From NCBI GenBank assembly GCA_016256075.1, contig SDVU01000204.1, positions 1 through 17,616 of the forward strand: 17,616 nt of DNA, given 5' to 3'. This stretch comes from Dictyocoela muelleri. Lineage: Eukaryota > Microsporidia. The notes beneath the pieces are model-generated. The model made no database searches, was not told the origin of the DNA, and was given only the letters and a program-made list of their open reading frames with translations. Of the stretch, positions 1 through 6,800 are shown piece after piece; within the stretch, counting starts at the first letter, position 1; each line of letters opens with the position of its first letter. A program made the position numbers and the translations under genes.

Positions 1-64
1 AAAATTGTGGTTTTTATAAAAATAAAAATCTTTCAAAATATCAAAAAAATTTTTTTTTAATTGA

Positions 65-136
65 CATAAAATATAAATATTGTTAAAATTTATAATCTAT
101 AGAATTAATTTATAAAATTTTAACAATATTTATGTG
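65..136. repeat. AT-rich hairpin next to the foldback element
   Basis: An inverted repeat with arms at about 75-95 and 110-131 (core AATATTGTTAAAATTT and its complement) is separated by a short loop. The pairing differs by about one indel. It lies just outside the left end of the large foldback and has no partner at the right end. It may be a tiny MITE or a chance AT palindrome. No coding potential is seen. Confidence 0.55.
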
Positions 137-151
137 TTTTTTATTTACAGA

Positions 152-372
152 GTATTGCATTTTTATATCGACAACATTGCAATTTTATATCGACAACAAT
201 TGCATTTTTATATCGACAACATTGCAATTTTATATCGACAACATTGCATTTTTATATCGACACATTGCATATTTATATCGATAACATTGCATTTTTATAT
301 CGACAACATTGCAATTTTATATCGACAAAATTGAAATTTTTTATCGACAACATTGCATATTATATCGACATC
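152..372 (+). repeat. 22-bp minisatellite, left outer module
   Basis: About ten tandem copies of ATTGCATTTTTATATCGACAAC are present, with variants such as ATTGCAATTTTATATCGAC and single-base length changes. The reading frame is not kept from copy to copy, so the open frames through it are not evidence of protein. The reverse-complement array forms the right outer module (2871-3056). Confidence 0.9.
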
Positions 373-480
373 TTGCGTTTTTATGTACATTTAAAATACA
401 AAAAGGTGACCCCCTAAAATAAAAAAAAACTTGATAGGCTGTAAACAGTGAGTTTATTTATTTAATCGTTTTTTTTGGAT

Positions 481-735
481 ATACAGCCTTTTTCATTATT
501 ATTGACCCCTTGTTGCATTATTATTGACCCATTGTTGCATTATTTTTGATCTCATGTTGCATAAATATCGACCACTTGTTGCATTATTATTGACCCTTGT
601 ACATTAAACACAATTTTTTTAATAATTAATTGGAGTTTATGTCTACAGTCCTTTTCATTATTACAGTCCCTTATTGGTTATTATAGTCTTTTCGAGGCAT
701 TATTATAATCCCTCGTTGCATTATTATAGTCTAAT
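481..735 (+). repeat. Second and third arm modules, left arm
   Basis: There are two related tandem series. From about 481 to 600, units like TTGCATTATTATTGACCCC occur. From about 653 to 735, units like CATTATTACAGTCCC and GTTGCATTATTATAGTC occur. A non-repeated spacer with ACATTAAACAC separates them. Both series reappear in reverse complement in the right arm (about 2020-2290), in mirrored order. Confidence 0.8.
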
Positions 736-899
736 TAAGGGGTTTTGTAGTTATGACTCATTTTGTCCAGCTTCAGTCCCATTTTACTAATATTTTTTTT
801 AAACTTATAAACCCATTTTTATAGAGCTGTAGAGTCATTTCGCCAGAGTTATAGATTATCTGCTGAAATTCGCTTCGATTAATTAATTTTAGACGGTTA

Positions 900-1855
900 T
901 TTTTATACCCTTTTTTTCATTATTTTTTAGATTGTTTTTAACACATAATTTTTACACACTTACATTTTTAATCCATATTTAACCCTTATTTTTTCAATTA
1001 TTTTTTCAATTATTTTTTCAATTATTTTTTATCACCTAATTTTTTATCCCTAATTTTTTGACACTTATTTTTTATACCCTTATTTTCTAGCCATTTTTTC
1101 CACCTCTTATTTGCAACGATTATTTTCCACCACTATTTTTCTACGATTATTTTTTATCCCCTATTTTCTAATCCTTATTTTCCAACCCCTGTTTTTTAAT
1201 CATATTTTTCAAGACAATTTTTTTACCCTTGTTTTTAAACCTTATTTTTTAACATTATTTTTTAACGGGCTTAATTCTTATTTTTTAACCTTTTTTAAAA
1301 AAATAAGAGATACAGGGGGGTAAAAAAAATATGGATTAAAAAATAAGAATTAAAAAATAAGAGTTGAAAAATATAGGTTTAAAAATAATGGTTAGAAAAT
1401 AAGGGTTAAAAAATAAGGGTTAAAAAAATAATGTTAAAAAATAAGGGTTTAAAAATTTTGGTTAAAAAATAAGGTTTAAGAAATAAGAATTAAAAATAAA
1501 GGTTAAAAAATAAGGCATAAAAAATAAGGGTTAAAAAATAAGGGTTAAAAAATAAGATTTTAAAATAATGGATAAAAAATAAATGTTAAAAAATAATGAT
1601 TAAAAAATAGGGTTTGAAAAATAAGGGTTTGAAAAATAAGAGTTGAAAAATAAGGATTAAAAAATAGGAGTTAAGAAATAATGTTTAAAAAATAAGGGCT
1701 GTAAAATAGGGGTAAAAATAATGGTTAAAAAATAATGGTTAAAAATGTAAGGGTGAAAAAAATAAGATTGAGAAATAGGGGTCAAAAAATTAGGTGTTAA
1801 AAATAATAAAAAAAATAATGGAAAAAATAGGGGTTGGATAAATATTGGTTGAAAA
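900..1855. repeat. Inverted 14-bp minisatellite at the foldback centre
   Basis: From about 900 to 1296 the strand reads as variants of TTATTTTTTAACCC. From about 1297 to 1855 it reads as the complement, GGGTTAAAAAATAA, with many one- or two-base variants. The switch point lies near 1297, where TTTTTTAAAAAAATAAG makes a local palindrome. The unit contains GGGTTA, but the runs are interrupted and mirrored, so this is not a telomere. It is the longest module of the arms. Confidence 0.85.
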
Positions 1856-2019
1856 AATAATTAATCGAAGCTAATTTTAGCAGATCATCTATAACTCTAG
1901 CAAAATGTTTCTAAAGGTCTATAAAAATGGGTCTATAAGTCTTAAAAAAATTGAAGCTTGGGAAAATGGGTCTGAAGCTAGGAAAAATAGGTCATAACTA
2001 CGAAAATCCCTGTAATTAG

Positions 2020-2290
2020 ACTATAATAATGCAACGAAGAGGCTATACTAATGCAACGAAGAGACTATAATAATCAAAAAAGTGACTGTAATAATGAAAA
2101 GGACCGTACACATAAAATCCAATAAATTATTTAAAAAATCGTGTTTAATGTTACAAGGGGTCAATAATAATGCAACAAGTGGCCAATAATTTTGCAACAT
2201 GGAATAAATAATAATGCAACAAGGGGTCAATAATAATGCAACAAGGGGGTCAATAATAATGAGAAAGTAGGTAAATAATAATGAAAAGAG
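2020..2290 (-). repeat. Mirrored arm modules, right arm
   Basis: Units AATAATGCAACGAAGAG (about 2020-2105) and GGGTCAATAATAATGCAAC (about 2155-2290) are the reverse complements of the left-arm modules. The spacer between them, containing GTGTTTAATGTTACAAG, matches the left spacer near 600-650. Some units carry private changes, so the two arms are not being kept identical. Confidence 0.8.
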
Positions 2291-2376
2291 CTGTGTATCC
2301 GAAAAACGATTAAATAAATAAACTCTCTGATTTTAGTCTATCAAGTTTTATTTATTTTAGGGGTTCACTTGCCAGA

Positions 2377-2431
2377 TAGCTCAGTGGTTAACACTCTTGA
2401 ATGTAAAATTTAAGTATCGTTGTTCGAATCC
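2377..2431 (+). promoter_or_regulatory. Pol III A box and B box of the SINE
   Basis: TAGCTCAGTGG at 2377-2387 fits the A-box consensus TRGCNNAGYNGG. GTTCGAATCC at 2422-2431 fits the B box. Their spacing of about 34 bases is that of a real tRNA. The T-stem bases do not pair and the acceptor ends do not match, so this is an internal promoter kept from a tRNA, not a working tRNA gene. Confidence 0.75.
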
Positions 2432-2589
2432 CGCTGACGTCACTCTTTAATAAATAATAAGGGAATGACATTGAGCGGTCATAACTATATAATTATAGTA
2501 TATATACAGTTGTTCCAGTGTGGTTTAGCTGATAAAGACTTGTTCTAATATGACAATAAGGCAGAAGGGACTCACTTAGGTGTGGTGAT

Positions 2590-2608
2590 GAGTGCGGCGA
2601 CGCATCTC
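2590..2608 (+). other. GNRA-capped hairpin in the SINE body
   Basis: GAG-TGCG, a GCGA tetraloop, then CGCA-(T)-CTC: a seven-pair stem with one bulge closed by a GNRA-type loop. It lies in the least AT-rich part of the insert. This suggests a folded RNA domain in the SINE transcript. The RNA family is not recognised. Confidence 0.45.
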
Positions 2609-2870
2609 GGCAAAAAGTAGTAAAAATAAAAATTCATGAAAAGCCAATAATTACCTGTATACTGTTGAGTCATTGATAAAACGAAGATCGCGTATACAGC
2701 TGGACTTCTTGGTAGCTTATGAAGTGACGTATTATTAGAACACCAAGAACCAAAGGTCATAGAACACGATAGGAGACAACTCACCGGGTTGGCAGCTATG
2801 GATGTTGTCAACATGCAATAAATATATATAGGGATTAAATTTTTTTTCGTATTTTAAATGTACATAAAAA

Positions 2871-3056
2871 ATGCAAGATGTCGATATAATAATGAAATGT
2901 TGTCGATATAAAATTGCAATGTTGTCGATATAAAAATGCAATGTTGTCGATATTAAATGCAATGTTGTCGATATAAAATTACAATGTTGTCGATATAAAA
3001 TTGCAATGTTGTCGATATAAAAATGCAATTTTGTCAAAATAAAAAAGCAATACTCT
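2871..3056 (-). repeat. 22-bp minisatellite, right outer module
   Basis: Tandem copies of GTTGTCGATATAAAAATGCAAT are present, the reverse complement of the 152-372 array. The outermost unit has diverged (TTTTGTCAAAATAAAAAAGC). It ends in GCAATACTCT, the mirror of the left end. Confidence 0.9.
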
Positions 3057-3075
3057 CTATTTAAATAAATATAAC

Positions 3076-3095
3076 ATATATATATATATATATAT
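3076..3095. repeat. (AT)n microsatellite
   Basis: An uninterrupted AT dinucleotide run lies just outside the right end of foldback element 1. Such runs are common targets for elements with TA-rich target preference. Confidence 0.9.
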
Positions 3096-3113
3096 TAAAT
3101 TTATATTATGGCA

Positions 3114-3410
3114 CAAAGTGCCAATATCACCGCCCAATTTTAGGGTCGTTATTTTTAATTTTTACATCTCTGTTTCAAATGTCGGAGCGTAAAATTTAAT
3201 TCAAAAAATAAGCAAAATCATTAACAAAAAGATACAAATACTAATAACAACATCACACACCGAAGCTGTGTGATATTTTCTTGGTAATTGTATCTTTTTG
3301 TTAATGATTTTGCTTATTTTTTGAATTAAATTTTATGCTCCGACATTTGAAACAGGGCTGGAAAAATTAAAAAAAACGACCTCAAATGGGGTGGTGATAT
3401 TGGCACTTTG
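3114..3410. mobile_element. Hairpin MITE, copy 1
   Basis: Nearly the whole 297 bp is one palindrome. The ends read CAAAGTGCCAATATCACC at the left and its complement at the right. Inward, both arms carry CTGTTTCAAATGTCGGAGC and AAGCAAAATCATTAACAAAAAGATAC. The centre has a small hairpin, ATCACACA-CCGAAGC-TGTGTGAT. There is no coding capacity. The long stem with short TIRs fits a foldback-type MITE. The source transposase is not identifiable, and no clear TSD was found. Confidence 0.8.
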
Positions 3411-3520
3411 AGTCGGTAATAAATTATATTATAAAATTCTTAGATATACATTTTATTTAACTTTATTTGTTTTTTTAAATCTTTTTCTCGGACTTTTATG
3501 CTTAATTTTAATAATATTAG

Positions 3521-3791
3521 ATTGAGTGTTCTATTTTTAATTTTACCACCCCTGTTTCAAATGTCGGAGATTAGATAATTTTTAAAAAAATAAGCAAAAT
3601 CATTAACAAAAAGATACAATTACATACAACAACATCACACACCGAAGGTGTATTATGTTGTTGTATGTAATTGTATCTTTTTGTTAATGATTTTGCTTGT
3701 TTTTTTAAAAAAAATCTAAGCTCCGACATTTGAAACAGGGGTGACAAAATTAAAAATAAAACACTCAAATGGGGATGCTATTGGCAATTTG
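3521..3791. mobile_element. Hairpin MITE, copy 2
   Basis: This is the same family as the copy about 110 bp upstream, with the shared arm blocks TTTCAAATGTCGGAG and AAGCAAAATCATTAACAAAAAG. The right arm extends to TATTGGCAATTTG, matching the end of copy 1. The left arm begins at ATTGAGTGTTC and lacks the outermost 20-odd bases. The central hairpin has diverged to ACACC-GAA-GGTGT, flanked by ACAACAACAT and its mirror. The minus-strand open frame across it is only the palindrome read through. Confidence 0.8.
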
Positions 3792-4290
3792 AACCTATAT
3801 TATGTCCAGCGCGGAGCGTGAACATTTCATGCTTAGTGCAACTGGGATTTTAAGCATGAAACACTAATTTACGCTTAATCATTAGCGCGAAGTGCGGCTT
3901 AATGAATTATATTAATATTCTTGTTCTTAATCATCAATAATAAAACAAATTAAATGCATCTCTCAGCAAATAAGCACAAAATATTATTTTCTCTTAATTA
4001 TAATTATTAATTTGTGTAAAATAGCATTTATTTTCAAATACAGTAATTGTAAAAATAAAAAAAAAGTTTTTAAGATTTGTCTATACAAAATATGTTTTTA
4101 ATATTTTTGAAATTTTTTTATTTTTAAAATCTGAAAATGGCTTTTTAAATTTATTTTTTTATTTTAAAAATAACTACATTATTTTTAAAATAAAAAAATT
4201 GAAGTTAATAATAAAAATTTCAATTTATAATAAATTATATTATTAAATAAATATAAAAAATTAATTAACATTAGAGCATATGGGCAAATG

Positions 4291-4333
4291 TAGCCCAAAG
4301 TTGATTTAAAAATTTAACAGGGTTCGAATCCCC
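4291..4333 (+). other. tRNA-like fragment with strong B box
   Basis: GGGTTCGAATCCC at 4320-4332 matches the pol III B box and T-arm core. An A-box-like TAGCCCAAAGTTG at 4291-4303 is too close (about 17 bases) for a normal tRNA, and a weaker candidate lies near 4272. No cloverleaf can be drawn. I read it as a shortened tRNA-derived head, comparable to the one at 13059. Confidence 0.5.
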
Positions 4334-4415
4334 CATTTCTATAAATTTAATAAAAATAAAAAAAAATTAAATTAATAAGTAAGAACAAAATTAAACATAT
4401 AATTAATGAAATGTT

Positions 4416-4428
4416 CGCGCTTAGCGCG
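4416..4428. repeat. CGCGC-TTA-GCGCG hairpin
   Basis: A perfect 5-bp GC stem with a TTA loop directly follows AAATGTTCG. The same AAATGTTCGCG block occurs at 13238-13248, and a complement-strand variant sits near 3812-3829. These are isolated GC islands in AT-rich DNA. Confidence 0.65.
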
Positions 4429-4439
4429 GTAAATATTAT

Positions 4440-4680
4440 AGCTTATCTATATTGACATAATATGTTAAATATAAATATATTGATAAATAACAAATAAATG
4501 ATAATATATAAATAATATATTATCAATATATAAATATATCAAAATCTAAATATATTATTTATCATTATTAATATATTAATATATTAGTAAATTGATATAT
4601 TAACATATTAAATATTGACAATGATATTATATATATTGATATATATATTATTGATGATGTATTTATTATTAATAATTAAA
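4440..4680. repeat. TA-rich palindromic stretch
   Basis: Only A/T-dominated repeats are seen. They include a perfect hairpin TGATAATATAT-(5)-ATATATTATCA at 4499-4525 and many ATATTAATATATTAA units. There are no genes. It resembles the TA palindrome at 13283-13589 in composition and in its place after a CGCG hairpin. Confidence 0.6.
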
Positions 4681-4699
4681 AAAAACTAAAAATACGTAA

Positions 4700-4755
4700 C
4701 GAGTGGAATCGAACGCGGTCGCGCCTCCTGCACGGTCGCGCGCTACGCGCGCGAC
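4700..4755 (-). other. tRNA-like 3' half fused to a perfect CGCG hairpin
   Basis: On the minus strand, GTCGCGCGC-GTA-GCGCGCGAC (4735-4755) forms a perfect 9-bp stem. It is followed by GTGCAGGAGGCGCGACC and the B box GCGTTCGATTCC (4716-4705). The stretch from the anticodon region through the T arm reads like a tRNA 3' half, while its 5' half is replaced by the hairpin. A T-run follows near 4690, as expected for a pol III stop. This is probably a tRNA-derived repeat end. It is not a functional tRNA. Confidence 0.5.
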
Positions 4756-4769
4756 AATTAATAATTGTT

Positions 4770-5962
4770 AAAAAACTCTTTTTAGCCCTTTTAATTATTA
4801 TAGATAACTCTTTTTATATTATAGACAATTCTTTTCATTTTTATCGATGACTATTTTTATTTTTAATGACAATTATTTACATTTTTATAGATGACTATTT
4901 TCATTTTTACAGAGGCTCTTTTCATCACAGCCCGTTTCGTTATTATATTTCCCAGGTTGCATTATTATATCCCTCTTGTTGCATCATTATATTCCCTTTG
5001 TTGCAATAAGGATGTTTAAAGTTATAGACCCATTTATTTCAAAGTTATATACCCGTTTCTTTCAGACATACTGACCCATTCTCCAAAGTTAGATAATCCT
5101 GAAAATTCCACACAATTAATTTTTTTAACCCTTATTTTTTTTCAAACTTTATTTTTTAAACTTTATTTTTAAACCTTTATTTTCCAACTCTTATTTTTAT
5201 CCCTTATATTTCAACCATTATATTCTAACCCTCATTTTTAACTCTCATTTTTTAACCCATATTTTTTTTAACCCTTATTTTTTTAACCCTTATTTAAGCC
5301 ACCATTTTTGATCCTCATTTTTTAGCTCTCCTCTTTTAACCCCCCTTTTTTACCCACATTCTTAACCCATCCATTTTAAACCCAGATATTTTAGCCTTCA
5401 TTTTTAAACCTCATTTTTAACTCTCTTATAATAACCCTCTTTTTTAACCCTCTTTTTTAAACCCTCCTTTTTTAGTCCTCATTTTTTAACTCTAACTTTT
5501 AGCTCTTATTTTTTACACCTCATTTTTTACACCATATTTTTAACCCTTATATTTTAAGCCTTATTTTTAACAAAGTTTTAAAATAAAAAGTTATAAGATG
5601 AGGATTAAAAAAAGGTAAAAAAATAAGGGCTAAACGATCAGGCTATAGAAATGATTTAAAAATGAGGACTAAAAAAATTAGTAAAAAATTAAGGCTAAAA
5701 AATAAGGTTTAAAATAAGTGGTTAAAAAAATTTGGGCTAAAAAATTAGGTTAAAAAGAGGACAAAAATTAGGGTTGAAAATGAAGCAAAAAAATAAGGGT
5801 TAAAAATTGTTGGCTAAAAATAAGTATAAAAAATGAGGTTTAAAAAAGGGTTAATAAAAATAAGGGTTAAAAATAAGACTAAAAAAAATAGGGCTAGAAA
5901 TAGGGCTAAATTGAGGCTAAAAATGTGGGCTAATAAATAAGTGTTGAAAATGAGGGCTAAAA
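4770..5962. mobile_element. Foldback element 2, lopsided copy of the same family
   Basis: The left part repeats the architecture of the first foldback: GTTGCATTATTATATCCC units (near 4950-5010), a spacer with AGTTATAGACCCATTT and AAAGTTAGATAATCCTG, then a long TTATTTTTTAACCC-like array to about 5570. After the centre near 5580, only the complementary GGGTTAAAAATAAG array follows, to about 5962. The mirrored outer modules are missing from the right arm, which stops at a hairpin cluster. The outer left modules differ from copy 1 (ATTTTTATAGATGAC units), so the two copies are diverged subfamilies. No coding potential is seen. Confidence 0.7.
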
Positions 5963-6053
5963 TTGCAGAGTGAAAACTTGCCTAAGGCAAGTTTTCGCTA
6001 CTTTTTTGAGGCGAGTTAGCAAAAACTCGCCACAAAATTATATAAATATATGA
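5963..6053. repeat. Two GC-stem hairpins
   Basis: Hairpin one at 5970-5998 is G(T)GAAAACTTGCC-TAA-GGCAAGTTTTCGC. Hairpin two at 6010-6031 is GGCGAGTT-AGCAAA-AACTCGCC. The AACTCGCC element also occurs inside both arms of the neighbouring palindromic MITE, so this may be a broken outer piece of the same family. It marks the point where foldback 2 stops. Confidence 0.6.
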
Positions 6054-6693
6054 CAATCCGAAAAAATGCCGTAGGCATTTTTTCGGATTGTTTGAGTAAT
6101 TAAGTCTGCAAAATTGCCTGTAAAAAAACTATAGGCTATATTAATTAATAATAAAAAATTAATTAATCGCTGCACGAGAACTCGCCTCAAAAATTTTTTA
6201 CTAAATAAATATAGCGAATTTTTATTTTTCACAAGAATATTCAAAATAACGTTTCTTATACAATATCCCTAGAAAATTTTATAAATTACCAAATATAGAA
6301 ATACCGAAGTATAATAGAAAATATCTTAATATTGTTTTATATACATATTTAAGAAATCAGTTTTTATATAAATTTTTTGAGCCGTCTCATATAAAACTGA
6401 TTTCTAGAATATGTATACAAAAAATATAAATAAATTTTTATTATAATTTAACATTTCCATATTTGGCAATTTATAAATTTTTTTCAGAGATAGTGTCTAA
6501 GGATCTTTAGAATTAAAAAATTCTTGTTTAAACTAAGAAATTGCTATATTTTTTTAGTAAAAAAAATTCGTGGCGAGTTCTCATGCAGCGATTAATTAAT
6601 TAATATAGCCTATAGTTTTTTTTTACTAGGCATTTTTGCAGACTAAATGTCTCAAACAATACGAAAAAATGCCTAGGGCATTTTTTCGGATTG
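6054..6693. mobile_element. 640-bp palindromic MITE with a hairpin at each end
   Basis: The two halves are complementary over their whole length and meet near 6375-6390 at AAACTGATTTC-type sequence. Each end is itself a perfect or near-perfect 37-nt hairpin: CAATCCGAAAAAATGCC, a 3-nt loop, then its complement (6054-6090 and 6657-6693). Arm blocks include AAACTATAGGCTATATTAA, AATTAATCGCTGCA and GAGAACTCGCC. The arms differ by indels, so it is not recent. It carries no gene. The minus-strand open frames at 6038-6244 and 6673-6861 are accidental. Confidence 0.8.
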
Positions 6694-6792
6694 CCATATA
6701 TATATATATATATATATAGTATGTGCCGAAAAGGAAGAAATGTTGTAAAAGTATAATAAAAATAAAATAAAAAACATATTAATAAACATATA

Positions 6793-6800
6793 TTTGTTTA
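6793..6800 (+). repeat. MULE target-site duplication, left copy
   Basis: TTTGTTTA is identical to 8847-8854 at the far border of the MULE. Both copies lie in Tc1 TIR sequence. Confidence 0.8.

Larger units (their letters stand above)
2371..2829 (+). mobile_element. tRNA-derived SINE inserted in the foldback right arm
   Basis: The mirrored left arm runs straight through this point without these 459 bases, so they are an insertion. The insert starts exactly at a tRNA-like 5' end (GCCAGATAGCTCAGTGG), carries pol III A and B boxes, continues with a less AT-rich body and ends in a simple tail (CAATAAATATATAT). It is flanked by an imperfect 12-bp direct repeat: AGGGGTTCACTT at 2359-2370 and AGGGATTAAATT at 2830-2841 (9 of 12 match). 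A tRNA head at the 5' end plus a long TSD is the usual signature of a SINE moved by LINE machinery. No LINE is seen in the window. The body family is not recognised. Confidence 0.75.
141..3066. mobile_element. Foldback element 1, modular minisatellite arms
   Basis: The left half (about 141-1296) is repeated in reverse complement by the right half (about 1297-3066). The outer ends match: TTATTTACAGAGTATTGC on the left, and GCAATACTCT near 3047-3056 followed by an AT-rich match on the right. Each arm holds, from outside in: a 22-bp ATTGCATTTTTATATCGACAAC array; a spacer with ATGTACATTTAAAATAC; a TTGCATTATTATTGACCCC array; a spacer with ACATTAAACAC; a CATTATTACAGTCCC array; a roughly 160-bp spacer with AGATTATCTGCTGAAATTCG; and a 14-bp TTATTTTTTAACCC array. 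The halves meet near 1297. No transposase is present. The layout resembles Drosophila FB elements in principle, but no homology to them is claimed. The right arm is longer because a SINE sits in it. Reading frames through the arrays merely translate the repeat. Confidence 0.85.
3809..4431. repeat. Inverted-repeat unit with CGCG-tipped ends
   Basis: The left end, CCAGCGCGGAGCGTGAAC followed by ATTTCAT, is the near complement of the right end, ATGAAATGTTCGCGC then TTAGCGCGG. About 20 of 25 positions match, and the flanks (CTATATTAT and its mirror) extend the similarity. Inside the left end a second hairpin pairs TTTCATGCTTA (3825-3835) with TAAGCATGAAA (3851-3861). The interior is AT-rich and non-coding, with a tRNA-like B box near the right end. 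It could be a small non-autonomous element or two adjacent copies of a hairpin module. The outer limits are approximate. Confidence 0.5.

Noticed and set aside
134-334. Open frame reading FYIDNIAILYRQ repeats, and its minus-strand counterpart at 2735-3037
   Set aside because: Both are translations of the 22-bp minisatellite. 22 is not a multiple of 3, and single-base length changes show no frame is being kept.
152-372. A CRISPR array
   Set aside because: There is no unique spacer between constant repeats. The whole 22-bp unit is repeated in tandem, and the DNA is eukaryotic in character.
1111-1323. Hydrophobic open frame in the foldback centre
   Set aside because: It is TTATTTTTTAACCC-type repeat read as Phe/Leu-rich text, with no start context or conserved pattern.
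900-1855. An internal telomere
   Set aside because: The unit is 14 bp with a long A-run, not a pure GGGTTA array, and it is mirrored within a foldback.
2371-2441. A functional tRNA gene (also considered at 4291, 4700 and 13059)
   Set aside because: The B boxes are good, but T stems, acceptor stems, A-to-B spacing or anticodon loops fail in each case. They are better read as tRNA-derived repeat heads.
2584-2610. A hammerhead ribozyme or box C/D snoRNA around GTGATGAG
   Set aside because: The hammerhead GAAA core strand is absent, and there is no D box (CTGA) at a proper position downstream.
3571-3768. Minus-strand open frame across hairpin MITE copy 2
   Set aside because: It spans both arms and the loop of a palindrome, and the matching frame is not open in copy 1.
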